Source of the DNA: Tissierella creatinophila DSM 6911
Lineage (GTDB): Bacteria > Bacillota > Clostridia > Tissierellales > Tissierellaceae
DNA length: 64,000 nucleotides
Direction of reading: 5' to 3'
Assembly: GCF_001940565.1 (NCBI RefSeq)
Contig: NZ_LTDM01000053.1
Span: 58,987 to 122,986, forward strand
Positions within the stretch are counted from its first letter, which is position 1. Each line of letters opens with the position of its first letter. Under the pieces are notes generated by a model, which saw only the letters and a program-made list of their open reading frames with translations, searched no databases and had not been told where the DNA came from. The position numbers and the translations under genes were made by a program. This document shows positions 51,406 to 60,476 of the stretch, one piece after another.

Positions 51406-52953
51406 CTATTGTGCAGTTTCTGCATTCTTATTTTCATTAATAAAATATCTCATAAGACATATTGATTCTTTTAACTGTTCTGTGCTATACCTTGGATTAT
51501 GTGTGTTTTCTGGATGATGAATTTGGTGCCTAATGTATTCTGTTAAAGTTATTTGTGTCTCTCTAACATTATTATCTCGCATTATCTTTTTATACTGAAT
51601 TGTAGGTTGCTCAGATTTGTAAGAAACTAATTGCTCTTCCGCCTCTATAAATCCATATAACTCATTATGATATTCCTCCGAAACTTCTGAAAAGGCTAAG
51701 AAGTTCACTTCATTTAAAGAAGGATATGGTAATTCCATTGGTGAAATATTTTCAATAACTCTACCAGTCTCACCAGTTGAAATTAACCTTAAATTTTCGA
51801 ATTCTAATTCTTTAACACAATTTGCACTATGTGTTGTAATTATTATTTGCGTATTCTCAGATGAAGCCAATTCTATAAATGCATTTATCAACATCTTTTG
51901 ATGTTCAGTATGTTGTGAAGTTTCAGGCTCCTCAATTGCATAAATAATGCCTTCACTATTTGTTTCAGCTCTCCTACGCTCTGCTTCTGCTCTGAAGAAG
52001 TTTAATAAAATTAAACGTTTTACACCACTCCCTCTTTTATTAATCGGAATATCTTCATCTCCTGAAATAGACACATTTTTAAAAACATCTGTCCATTTAA
52101 GGCTTTCTAACGGTGGAATCACAGGATTTAAACTATTAGCCACATCGGGATTCATTTCTCTCAATTTTTCTAGGGTTCTATCTGAAACCTCTTTAAGTTT
52201 AACTTCTACTTCGGCGGCAACATCATTTAACTTTTGTCTTAGTTCTTCATTCATTAGAATCTGTTTTACAGCTTCTTTTAATGGATCTTGTACTTCACTA
52301 TCACCATCACTATTTTTTCTGTCTGATTGAAATAAGGAGTAAGTTGGCAGGTATCTTTGTAGTTTTTCCCAAATAGGTTTTGTATCACCTTTTGTAATAT
52401 CAATTTCTATTTCACTTAATTGTAAATCATCAGTATAATGATTCCAAATAGCTTCTCGCATAACAGCATTTTTTGTTTTATCATCACAAATAATATCATT
52501 ACTTTCTATTATTTTCCTAAGCTCAGTATCCTTTTTCTGAAGAAGATTATTACATTGGGTGTTTGTTGGATGATATGCTTTAATAAAAACCTTTTGAACA
52601 CCAGCATTGGGATACTTCTTAATTATTTCAAGTTGCCCATTTATATTAGTTAAATATTCAGCTTCCAATGTTGTTTCATTTGTAGCATCAATAATAATTT
52701 TATTTGGTAGTTCTTCAAATGAAATAGAAAAAGAAATCTCGGTTTCTCCTTCTTGAACTGCTCGTTTATTTATATCCTCTTTATCCATCTTTATTATCCC
52801 TTTTCCTTCATTTAAAAAGATATCAAGAGCTTCTAATATTGTAGATTTTCCTATATCATTCTTTCCAACGAAAGTTGTTAAATCACAAAATTCGACCGAC
52901 ATTTCATCTCTGTAACCCCTAAAGTTTTTCAACCTCAATGTTTTCATCTTCAT
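51406..52953 (-). CDS. AAA-family ATPase, possible defence gene
   Basis: A 515-aa ABC/AAA-type ATPase (SMC-like half): Walker A GKNDIGKS (30-37), a signature-like KRGSGVKRLILL and Walker B IYAIEEPETS (about 345) with TTHSAN. The C-terminal 120 residues lack a TOPRIM nuclease, so it is not an OLD or GajA protein. Single ATPases like this occur as anti-phage genes or with partners. Here it interrupts the usual relaxase-toprim order, so it is probably cargo. No partner gene lies beside it. Confidence 0.75.
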   Translation of the reverse strand: MKMKTLRLKNFRGYRDEMSVEFCDLTTFVGKNDIGKSTILEALDIFLNEGKGIIKMDKEDINKRAVQEGETEISFSISFEELPNKIIIDATNETTLEAEYLTNINGQLEIIKKYPNAGVQKVFIKAYHPTNTQCNNLLQKKDTELRKIIESNDIICDDKTKNAVMREAIWNHYTDDLQLSEIEIDITKGDTKPIWEKLQRYLPTYSLFQSDRKNSDGDSEVQDPLKEAVKQILMNEELRQKLNDVAAEVEVKLKEVSDRTLEKLREMNPDVANSLNPVIPPLESLKWTDVFKNVSISGDEDIPINKRGSGVKRLILLNFFRAEAERRRAETNSEGIIYAIEEPETSQHTEHQKMLINAFIELASSENTQIIITTHSANCVKELEFENLRLISTGETGRVIENISPMELPYPSLNEVNFLAFSEVSEEYHNELYGFIEAEEQLVSYKSEQPTIQYKKIMRDNNVRETQITLTEYIRHQIHHPENTHNPRYSTEQLKESICLMRYFINENKNAETAQ

Positions 52954-53039
52954 AAGTACCCTCTCCTTATTAGTAGTTTATGGAAAATTCCATCTCGGTT
53001 AAAAGTATATCACACTTTGCTATTTCTGGCAGATTCCAG

Positions 53040-54737
53040 CTACAATTTCAGCTCATTATCATTTCTCTTATGTCCCTGTCCAACTTTCTTTTCCCTCAAT
53101 TTTCTCATAAGCTTACTATCAATCTTCAAGCCTACTCCCGATGATTTAAGTGGAATGTTATCTTCAAATATTTTACTCATATGGTGTAGCATCTTTGAAG
53201 CTACAAGGCAAATGGATGGATTCTCAAACCTGTCCATATTTTCAAGAAAAGACTTTGCATATTCATTTCCTTGTTCTGCTGATAGATTAAAGTACTGTTT
53301 TGCCATTTCTTTATCTTCTGGTATATATTTTCCCATCAAATATAGCTTCCCTAACATATACTGTGCAAACTGATTTCCATTGTCTGATCCTACCATTAAA
53401 TATTTAATAGCCTTTTTAATATCTTCTTCATCTGGATTTTCTCCTTCAAGAATTAACTTTGCACGAATACAATAAATAAATGTGTTTTCTAAAATTAGTT
53501 TTATATCTACTGCATTGTTATCTATAATGGCTGTATCATTTGTAATTAAACCATCTACTCCTCTATCATTTGCAATGACAGCAGCATCATTAACTTCTTC
53601 AAATGTAATAATCCCTTTGTTTAGATTATCAGCTTCCTTGATTATCATATTTTTAATTGACTTGAATTCTTTTTGCTGTGATAAAGGAATAGGTTCAGGT
53701 AGATTATCCATATAGCTGTGGAGTACTTCATTACGCATTTCATACCACAAATCATATGCCTTACTAACTCTTTCATCTTTTGCAAGCTCATCTACAATCT
53801 CATCTACCATTGCTTTTAAGTTTGGTTGCAAGTATCCATACTGTTTTTTACCTTTACTAAGTTTCAAACGTTCTGCAAGATTTATAAATTGTTCTTCAAT
53901 TTTACTATTTTGTAAAATGCCACTTTTTATTTCACCGATTGACTGTAATAACAGTTTTTCAGATTGTACCTTCAGCTCATCTCGTCTTTTACTTTGTTCT
54001 ATATAGATTTCCTTTAGCTCTTGACCAAAGATATTTTTTACAAATCCTGACTTCATCTTTTCTATACCATTTTTAGTTAAGTATCCTTCTTTTGGATCTG
54101 TTGAATAACAAACCATATGAACATGGGGATGATGTCCCTCATTATGAAATGCTGCATACCATCTAAAGTTCTCAGGCTGTATCTTTAATGATTCAGCAAT
54201 ATCTATTGCATAGTAAGAAAGCATATTATGCCAGCTTTCGGCATTATCAAAACTAAGCCTTGTAGCATCTTCCCGTCTTAGTGAAATAATTGGAGTCCAT
54301 ACATTGCCCTCATGATTTGCAACTGCATCTGCTATTCTACTAAGAACAAGATTATCATCTCCACCAGTAAATAAGCCATGTTTTCCTATTCTTTCTGCCC
54401 CTGGTCTATTTGCAATATAATCCACATAGTTTTTTCGTTTTCCAATCTTACCAAAGTTTTCTTCTACTGCTATAGAAATAAATTCAGAGGCATTTTCTAT
54501 TGTAGGATTCTTTATATAATCTTCATACTCAAATAAATTTTTAGTATTTGGAAACTCTTTAATTATTTGATTTATTAATTGATTTTGTTTTTCTGAGGAT
54601 AAGTTATCTATATCTTTAACTAGTATTTTTTCTACTCCATCACGAGTCGCAATATAATTTACTAAATTTCCAAGATGGGCTGATGCTCTTTTACTTCCAC
54701 CTTTAAAATAAGGACATTTTAAAATTAGCTTTGCCAT
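53040..54737 (-). CDS. MobP-type relaxase with Sel1-like C-terminus
   Basis: A 565-aa relaxase. The metal motif HHPHVH (202-207) and a RWYAAFHNEG lead identify the MobP clan, resembling MobP3. The C-terminal portion (about 430-505) has two Sel1-like repeat units (AIKYLMVGSDNGNQFAQYML and a second). It would nick oriT and stay on the 5' end. GGAGAG precedes ATG 54737. It follows the RHH gene by 6 bases. Confidence 0.9.
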   Translation of the reverse strand: MAKLILKCPYFKGGSKRASAHLGNLVNYIATRDGVEKILVKDIDNLSSEKQNQLINQIIKEFPNTKNLFEYEDYIKNPTIENASEFISIAVEENFGKIGKRKNYVDYIANRPGAERIGKHGLFTGGDDNLVLSRIADAVANHEGNVWTPIISLRREDATRLSFDNAESWHNMLSYYAIDIAESLKIQPENFRWYAAFHNEGHHPHVHMVCYSTDPKEGYLTKNGIEKMKSGFVKNIFGQELKEIYIEQSKRRDELKVQSEKLLLQSIGEIKSGILQNSKIEEQFINLAERLKLSKGKKQYGYLQPNLKAMVDEIVDELAKDERVSKAYDLWYEMRNEVLHSYMDNLPEPIPLSQQKEFKSIKNMIIKEADNLNKGIITFEEVNDAAVIANDRGVDGLITNDTAIIDNNAVDIKLILENTFIYCIRAKLILEGENPDEEDIKKAIKYLMVGSDNGNQFAQYMLGKLYLMGKYIPEDKEMAKQYFNLSAEQGNEYAKSFLENMDRFENPSICLVASKMLHHMSKIFEDNIPLKSSGVGLKIDSKLMRKLREKKVGQGHKRNDNELKL

Positions 54738-54743
54738 AGATTA

Positions 54744-55166
54744 TCACTCTCCAATTCCTTGCTGAAACTTTATCGCCTCCTCCATAGATATCTTTCCTCT
54801 TGTCTTTCTTACTTCCTGCACACATCTTCCCCTAAGACTTCCAAGTTCTTCATCACTAATTTCTAAACCTGCTGCAAGTATATTCATCATCATACTCATT
54901 TCAACTGATAGTCGAAATAAATTATTAGCATTTCTATTTTCTGTTTCTTTAAGTATTCCCTGCATAGCTGAGATCAGTATTTTAGATAGATATCCTGTAG
55001 TATCTTCAGTTACTAAATATCCCATATAAAAATTTAAAGCCTTATCTATAAATTCACTTCTACTTTTACAATTATCCCTTTCCAATAAACTATCCATTTC
55101 ATCCATTGTCTCAGGATATAACCATACTGCTGTCCGTTTTTTTACTGAATTCTTTTTCTCTGTCAA
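54744..55166 (-). CDS. Ribbon-helix-helix accessory mobilisation protein
   Basis: A 140-aa protein. Residues from KKRTAVWLYPETMDEMDSLL form an RHH-like strand-helix-helix, followed by a helical tail. It would bind near oriT and help the relaxase, as MobC/plasmid accessory proteins do. TTG 55166 is preferred because GAGGTG lies about 7 bases upstream; 20 more in-frame residues extend into the oriT region but lack family features. Confidence 0.7.
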   Translation of the reverse strand: MTEKKNSVKKRTAVWLYPETMDEMDSLLERDNCKSRSEFIDKALNFYMGYLVTEDTTGYLSKILISAMQGILKETENRNANNLFRLSVEMSMMMNILAAGLEISDEELGSLRGRCVQEVRKTRGKISMEEAIKFQQGIGE

Positions 55167-55200
55167 TTTATCACACCTCAAACATCTATTAGTTCTCCTT

Positions 55201-55367
55201 GACCACCTATAGGGTACACCTATCAAACCTTTGTTTTATGGGGTTATTACTAGATAACAACCACCTATGACAGCATAACCCTTATTTTCCGACCACCTAT
55301 CTTAAATCCTTCACCCACGGCACTGCCAGGGGATGTGGCTGGAAGGTGGAATGTTTTGACCACCTTC
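55201..55367. repeat. GACCACCTAT repeats near oriT
   Basis: GACCACCTAT at 55201-55210 and 55291-55300, AACCACCTAT at 55259-55268 and GACCACCTT at 55358-55366. They are candidate sites for the RHH protein encoded next to them. Confidence 0.7.
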
Positions 55368-55410
55368 CTTTATCCTGCACTAAAATCAATAGGGTGGTTC
55401 ACCCCTATTC
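55330..55410. promoter_or_regulatory. Candidate oriT with nic motif
   Basis: A 9-bp inverted repeat (GGAAGGTGG 55341-55349, CCACCTTCC 55360-55368) is followed two bases later by TATCCTG-C (55371-55378). This is the IncP/Ti family nic core YATCCTG|Y, in the spacing used by MobP relaxases, next to a MobP gene. A second 7-bp repeat (55388-55394 with 55403-55409) follows. The 55167-55573 interval has no other gene, and it is visibly richer in GC. Confidence 0.75.
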
Positions 55411-55573
55411 CCCATATTAAATGCCTTATAATAAATTGTTAAACCAATTTAATAGTACCACCAATTTGTCGGCACACTTCCCCCAACCTTCCAATTACTT
55501 CACATTAGGTATAAACATACCACATACCTCATTTAAATCGCACACAGGGGCAACGTGGCTCTCAAAGCTTGTC

Positions 55574-55828
55574 TTATTCTTGTATTATAGATGGGTTACT
55601 GGATTCCACCTGCTTTTTAGTAGATTTCTTAGGTTTTCTCTTCCTTTTTTCCTCTTCTTGCTTATCGTCAATATATTCCCTCACATTGGCTGGGACATAT
55701 TTATCATAAAGTTTTTCTAGTTGATCCACTAATTCATCTTCTAAGTCTATTTCCTTTTTCTCCATATAGGTCTTAACTGCCCTAAGTTTTTCAGCATTAA
55801 AACTTATTTTCATAGATTCCTTTTTCAT
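55574..55828 (-). CDS. DUF6103-like ICE protein 1
   Basis: An 84-aa protein: MKISFNAEKLRAVKTYMEKK then LEDELVDQLEKLYDKYVP, then a Lys/Glu-rich tail. The pattern matches DUF6103 proteins of clostridial elements. Its first 65 residues resemble the next gene upstream, so the two are paralogues. Role unknown. Confidence 0.7.
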   Translation of the reverse strand: MKKESMKISFNAEKLRAVKTYMEKKEIDLEDELVDQLEKLYDKYVPANVREYIDDKQEEEKRKRKPKKSTKKQVESSNPSIIQE

Positions 55829-55870
55829 ATTGAGATCCTCTCCTTACCCATTTTTACACATTTCCACTAA

Positions 55871-56257
55871 CTACATGGTCATTACCATTCCCTGATTTTC
55901 TTCTTGGACTTGTTCTACTACTTCCCCATCCTCTACTGGCTCATTGACTACTTGCCCTTCTATTTCTTGAGATTTTGTTGCCTTTCTTCTACCTTTACTT
56001 GTATCATTTTTTGTGTTTTCGGATATAATTTCATTATTTACTATAGTTATTTCAGCCTGAAGTTCTTCTCCGTTATCATTTCTGTCTAGGTATCTTCTAG
56101 TTGGTGCCGGTACATATTTTTGATAGATACTATCCACATACTTCTGTAATTCTCCTTCTACTGTTAGTTCCTTTTCACCCATATAAAATCTTAATGCTTC
56201 CAATTTTTCATTTGGAAAACTTACTTTTAATAGAGTTTTTTCATTTGGAGCACTCAT
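55871..56257 (-). CDS. DUF6103-like ICE protein 2
   Basis: A 128-aa protein, LLKVSFPNEKLEALRFYMGE then VEGELQKYVDSIYQKYVP, followed by a disordered acidic tail with IEGQVVNEPVEDGEVVE. It resembles the neighbour at 55574 but has a longer C-terminus. AAGGGG precedes ATG 56257. Confidence 0.7.
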   Translation of the reverse strand: MSAPNEKTLLKVSFPNEKLEALRFYMGEKELTVEGELQKYVDSIYQKYVPAPTRRYLDRNDNGEELQAEITIVNNEIISENTKNDTSKGRRKATKSQEIEGQVVNEPVEDGEVVEQVQEENQGMVMTM

Positions 56258-56269
56258 CTATTTCCCCCC

Positions 56270-56650
56270 TTAAAATTCAAATTCTCTAAACTCCATCCAA
56301 GCTTGTGCCTCTGGTTCTTCCCCAGTAAACTCTTGGATTTCACTAAATTCTTTTTTATATTGTTCCACTTGCTCATCTGTTAAAGATATGAATTCTCCAT
56401 CATTGCTATCTCCTACAATAAAAAAAGGACCAGCAATTATATCATTACCGACCCTTCGATTAAGCTCCATACCATTTAACTTCCCTTCTTCATTACAAAC
56501 TAAAATGCAATCTTCATCTAAATAAATACATTCAAATAAGCCTTCAACCTCTCCTTGGATACCTTCTAAATCATTATTTATTTCCTTTTCATAAGATACT
56601 TTTTGTGGCTCAATTTTTAGAATTCTAATCCTTTCTTCTATCTTTCCCAT
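56270..56650 (-). CDS. DUF3846 protein
   Basis: A 126-aa acidic protein: RILKIEPQKVSYEKEINNDL, DCILVCNEEGKLNGMELNRR, then AGPFFIVGDSNDGEFISLTD. These match the DUF3846 family, common in ICEs and phages of Firmicutes; function unknown. GGGGGA precedes ATG 56650. Confidence 0.82.
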   Translation of the reverse strand: MGKIEERIRILKIEPQKVSYEKEINNDLEGIQGEVEGLFECIYLDEDCILVCNEEGKLNGMELNRRVGNDIIAGPFFIVGDSNDGEFISLTDEQVEQYKKEFSEIQEFTGEEPEAQAWMEFREFEF

Positions 56651-56661
56651 TTATCTTCCCC

Positions 56662-57234
56662 CTACATTTTCATATTTTGTTCTATTCCATCATCTATAAT
56701 GCTTAGATGTTCACTATAAAACATCATATCAAAGCAGTCATCTCCAATTTCTAATTCAGCCAACTCTTCCCTTCCTTCTAGTTCAGCTAATAGCATTGTT
56801 CCTATTCCATTATTCTCATTTATAACTAATCCATGGTTTTCTTCTATCTCATCGAAGTATATTACCCAGCTTCCATTTGATGAATTCTCTGTAGCTTCCT
56901 CTATCATTTTATCTACAACCATGGCTATATGATTATCAATATATGATTTTATATTTGGTAAAAATGCTGTATATCTTGCATAATCAAATCCTTGGCTATC
57001 TATTAAAATCCCATCACCACTATCCATATTAAGTGCCAATAAGCCATGAACTTGTCCAGCTGAATCTATATACATCTCATCTTGCCTATCTTTAATAAAA
57101 TCTCTGCCCTTTAATAAACCCATACTAAATTTTTCAAATTCCTCTTGATTCATTAATTCAATTCCTTCAATTATACAATCATTTAAATTAAATTTATTTA
57201 TCTTTCTTTCAAAGAACCCCTTTGTTCTTAACAT
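56662..57234 (-). CDS. DUF6329-like ICE protein
   Basis: A 190-aa protein whose DFIKDRQDEMYIDSAGQ, VHGLLALN and GILIDSQGFDYARYTAFLPN blocks fit DUF6329, found in clostridial conjugative elements. No catalytic motif recognised. AAAGGAGG lies 5 bases before ATG 57234. Confidence 0.6.
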   Translation of the reverse strand: MLRTKGFFERKINKFNLNDCIIEGIELMNQEEFEKFSMGLLKGRDFIKDRQDEMYIDSAGQVHGLLALNMDSGDGILIDSQGFDYARYTAFLPNIKSYIDNHIAMVVDKMIEEATENSSNGSWVIYFDEIEENHGLVINENNGIGTMLLAELEGREELAELEIGDDCFDMMFYSEHLSIIDDGIEQNMKM

Positions 57235-57246
57235 TTGAATCCTCCT

Positions 57247-58356
57247 TTATTTTAAAATATGTGGCCTAGCATAAAGAACTTGCTTATTAGAATCAAACAA
57301 ATCTCTATATACTACCTTGCCTTTAGAGTAAGATGCATCTATAACCTTGCCACCTCCTGCATAGATTCCTACATGGGTTATGTTCATAAATCTGCCATTT
57401 GGTTTGTGACTCCAAAATACTAAATCCCCAGCTACTAGATCTTTCTTTGAAACAGTAATCCTTTTATTTATACAAAACCTAGCCTGTTCTGCTGCAGTTG
57501 CTGGGATATTAATTCCTATCTGTCTATAGATCCATAGGGTTAGATAAGAGCAATCGGTGAACCTACCTTGTCCCCTTTTTTCTTGTGAATAAGGATCTCC
57601 TAATCTTGACATTGCCAATTGCACAATCTTAGATCCTTTATCACTATTGGGTAAATCATTATATAAATCTTCTAATTCTTCAGGGGTTAAGCCTTGAGTC
57701 CAGTCTTCCCACTCTATAAAATTATCCCCTTCATTAGGTGCAGGAGTTCCATATTTTATCCTATAATAGATTTCATTTGCATTTGCCATACTCTCATAAG
57801 GCACTTCTATTCCCATTTTATTTTCTATATTCTTATAGATTTCTGATAGATTAGTTATAGGTATAGCTACTTCATATGTTTCCTCATATTCATTTCCTTC
57901 TTCATTAATTACCGCTCTTTTTCTTTCTTCATAATTTACAAAACAATTCACATATTTCCCCTGATCTATCTTTGAAGGATGGCTTTCGCCGAAATACAGA
58001 GAATAAAAAATAGCCTTTACTCTAATTGAGTCTAGACTATCCCCATCTTCCATTTGGCTATTCTTATCTTCGATTTTACTATCTAAAACTGTGAAGCTAC
58101 TACGCATATCCCCTATATGTCCTCGGTACTCTTCAGGCATTTTACTAGATATACTTCCTCCATTAAAAGATAAATCTAAAGCATTATTATTGTGATTTGT
58201 AGTTCCTGAAAGTAAACTTACTATAACAACAATGATTAAAATAAATGGAGATAGTATGGCTACAATAGTCCATCCTATTCCTTTTCTTAATCTTTCATCT
58301 GACAGAGCAGTTATTGTTGCCTTAGTAATTAGACCTAATGTTCCAGGGTCAGCCAT
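57247..58356 (-). CDS. NlpC/P60 peptidoglycan hydrolase
   Basis: A 369-aa protein with a membrane helix (about 27-50) and a C-terminal NlpC/P60 domain: catalytic C269 in RFTDCSYLT, H328 in NITHVGIYAG. Like VirB1-like or Tn916 Orf14, it opens the cell wall for the transfer channel. GTGGTGATTAA precedes ATG 58356, so the ribosome site is weak. Confidence 0.9.
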   Translation of the reverse strand: MADPGTLGLITKATITALSDERLRKGIGWTIVAILSPFILIIVVIVSLLSGTTNHNNNALDLSFNGGSISSKMPEEYRGHIGDMRSSFTVLDSKIEDKNSQMEDGDSLDSIRVKAIFYSLYFGESHPSKIDQGKYVNCFVNYEERKRAVINEEGNEYEETYEVAIPITNLSEIYKNIENKMGIEVPYESMANANEIYYRIKYGTPAPNEGDNFIEWEDWTQGLTPEELEDLYNDLPNSDKGSKIVQLAMSRLGDPYSQEKRGQGRFTDCSYLTLWIYRQIGINIPATAAEQARFCINKRITVSKKDLVAGDLVFWSHKPNGRFMNITHVGIYAGGGKVIDASYSKGKVVYRDLFDSNKQVLYARPHILK

Positions 58357-58360
58357 TTAA

Positions 58361-58921
58361 TCACCACCATTTCATTCCATATATATCTACTTGATCATTC
58401 TTTTCTTGAGCTTTATCCTCCTTAACTTCTTCTATTACTTTCTCACAAACTTTCATTTTCTCAATGCTTTTTTCTACTGCATTATATAAAATATCTGTAT
58501 TAAATCCTGAATCAGTATAACCTCTTTCTATGGTTTCTAAATAAAATTCAGAAGGGTTTCCATACTGATATCCCGGTGTCATTATATATACCATGGCTAG
58601 AATAGGATTATCATCTAAAGTAATTTTCATTTCTTTTTTTCCATAAAAATTTGGATATCCTTCATATCTATCTAAAGCCTTTTCATCTTCATCTTTTATA
58701 TCCCATATTAATACTGGAACTATACTTCCTTCACATGGTTCAATAGTTGCAACTGCACTTGATTTTGACCCTTTAAATACTAATTCATAATCCTCTATTT
58801 CTGTTCTTCCAATAACTCTTGCAGTAGGACATCGCTTCTTCATTTGTGATAGATTTAGATTACTTCCATATGCTATATATAATTTATTAATTGGGTCTAT
58901 CTCCCTATTTATTCCCTCCAT
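58361..58921 (-). CDS. Gamma-glutamylcyclotransferase-family protein
   Basis: A 186-aa protein with the AIG2/GGCT fold motif LYIAYGSNLNLSQM, the glutamate-containing DEKALDRYEGYP block and a C-terminal tail ending IYGMKWW. It would cleave gamma-glutamyl amide products. Directly downstream of the amidoligase gene, which suggests they act together in making or removing a gamma-glutamyl modification, as noted for such pairs in mobile elements. GGAGG precedes ATG 58921. Confidence 0.82.
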   Translation of the reverse strand: MEGINREIDPINKLYIAYGSNLNLSQMKKRCPTARVIGRTEIEDYELVFKGSKSSAVATIEPCEGSIVPVLIWDIKDEDEKALDRYEGYPNFYGKKEMKITLDDNPILAMVYIMTPGYQYGNPSEFYLETIERGYTDSGFNTDILYNAVEKSIEKMKVCEKVIEEVKEDKAQEKNDQVDIYGMKWW

Positions 58922-58931
58922 CTTAACCTCC

Positions 58932-59966
58932 TCACTGATTCATAAGCATAGTAAAAGCAGGAGTTTCCTCCTGCTCATTAATGTCTATTTCTTCATTTTC
59001 TATTTCTATTTCTTCTCTTATAAGTTCTTCTTCCCTCTTTTTTCTTAATCTTTCTTTTTGTGCTTCAGCTTGTTCTGGTGACTTCCAAGCTATATTTCCT
59101 TCTAGATTATCTAGAAGATGTTTTCTAGCTGTTTTAAACTCATCTCCTATTAATCCTAATCTTAAAAGCCATACTCTAAAGGTATATTTCTCATTTTCTG
59201 ATACAGTTTTCTTAGGACTTGCAAACTTTTGATTATAGGCCTGTGCCGTTACAGCCATGCAAAATTGAAGATATGCTTTCAGTTTCCCTGCATGAAGGGA
59301 TCCATTAAAGGCCCTAAATTCTATTGTTCCCTTTTGAAATACAGAATGTAAATTTAAACATTTATATCTGCTATCATGATAATGCTGATGACTTCCATCC
59401 CTCCCCTTATACCAAATATTTTGGATACCACTTATGGTTTTGGGTTTCTTTTTATTTAATTCCTCTAGAAAATCATTATCTATTTTCTTGCAATATCTTC
59501 TTTCTCTTTCTGAATCTACCTTTAAAGCTTTGTATATCATGTCTTCCTTTGCAACTACAATATTGACAAGATTCCTAAGTTGATAAGCCTCATATGGTGC
59601 TGCATTTATATGGACATGGATACCACATGACTTATTGCAAAATGCTCCTGCTCCTCTTAACTTTCTTATCATTTCTTGGATATCTTCTATATCTTCATAG
59701 AAGCATATAGGACTTACTAACTCAACACTATACTCCCTACTGGCTGCTTGCTTTCTGCCAGCTACTTTCTTTTGGCAATTAATACTGGAATCACGTACCA
59801 ACTGCCATTTCCTATTTTTATTATCTCTCACTAAATATATTCCATATCCAGCCCCCTCATACTCTACATTTCCATTTAGATATTCCCCTATAACCTCTGC
59901 TGCTCTTTTTCTTGTAATGCCTGTCATTTCAACTTCTACTCCAAACTTTTGCTCCCTTAAATCCAT
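58932..59966 (-). CDS. Amidoligase family protein
   Basis: A 344-aa ATP-grasp-like or COOH-NH2 ligase: KFGVEVEMTGITRKRA at the start, SREYSVELVSPICF, then GIHVHINA and EFRAFNGSLHAGK. These are amidoligase motifs (E-E-x-E metal site and H-x-H). It would join peptides or amines via amide bonds. A C-terminal acidic tail follows. It sits 10 bases before the cyclotransferase gene. Substrate unknown. Confidence 0.85.
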   Translation of the reverse strand: MDLREQKFGVEVEMTGITRKRAAEVIGEYLNGNVEYEGAGYGIYLVRDNKNRKWQLVRDSSINCQKKVAGRKQAASREYSVELVSPICFYEDIEDIQEMIRKLRGAGAFCNKSCGIHVHINAAPYEAYQLRNLVNIVVAKEDMIYKALKVDSERERRYCKKIDNDFLEELNKKKPKTISGIQNIWYKGRDGSHQHYHDSRYKCLNLHSVFQKGTIEFRAFNGSLHAGKLKAYLQFCMAVTAQAYNQKFASPKKTVSENEKYTFRVWLLRLGLIGDEFKTARKHLLDNLEGNIAWKSPEQAEAQKERLRKKREEELIREEIEIENEEIDINEQEETPAFTMLMNQ

Positions 59967-59978
59967 ATGTTCACCACC

Positions 59979-60476
59979 CTACCATAGTTTTTTTCCTTTG
60001 ATTATATCTATGGCATTTTCATATCCTCTATCTTTACAAGCTATATCTATAAGATCTGTAAGTCTTTCATCCCTCCAAGAATCAATTAATTCCCCTAAGC
60101 ATTTATCATGAAGTTCATTAATTTTACATATGGTTTCAATAATTATTACTTCAATTTCTATATCTAGAGAGTTATTGCTATTATTTAGATCCTTAATATT
60201 ATCAATAAAATTATCTAGAATAAGATCTAATTCTTCTATATCCTTTTCATTGTAGTAATAGTAATTAAGGAATGGATTCTCATATTCCTCACCATTAATA
60301 CATTTCTTTATCTCTTTTAATAAACTTGATCTTTTCTTTATATCTGCTTTTAAATACTGCTCCATAAAACAAAGCAAGTCATTATCTCTATTTGGAGTAT
60401 AACTAATGCACACCCTCAAATCGTCTATAATGCCTTGCTTTTGGTTTCTCAAATATTCTATTTTTTCTATCTTCAC
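59979..60476 (-). CDS. Unrecognised ICE protein
   Basis: A 165-aa protein, mostly helical, acidic, with no motif or membrane segment seen. It starts at GTG 60476, sharing one base with the virB4 stop codon, so it is translated with virB4. Function cannot be stated. Confidence 0.6.
   Translation of the reverse strand: MKIEKIEYLRNQKQGIIDDLRVCISYTPNRDNDLLCFMEQYLKADIKKRSSLLKEIKKCINGEEYENPFLNYYYYNEKDIEELDLILDNFIDNIKDLNNSNNSLDIEIEVIIIETICKINELHDKCLGELIDSWRDERLTDLIDIACKDRGYENAIDIIKGKKLW

Noticed and set aside
51406..52953. OLD-family nuclease or Gabija GajA
   Set aside because: No TOPRIM catalytic residues appear in the C-terminal part.
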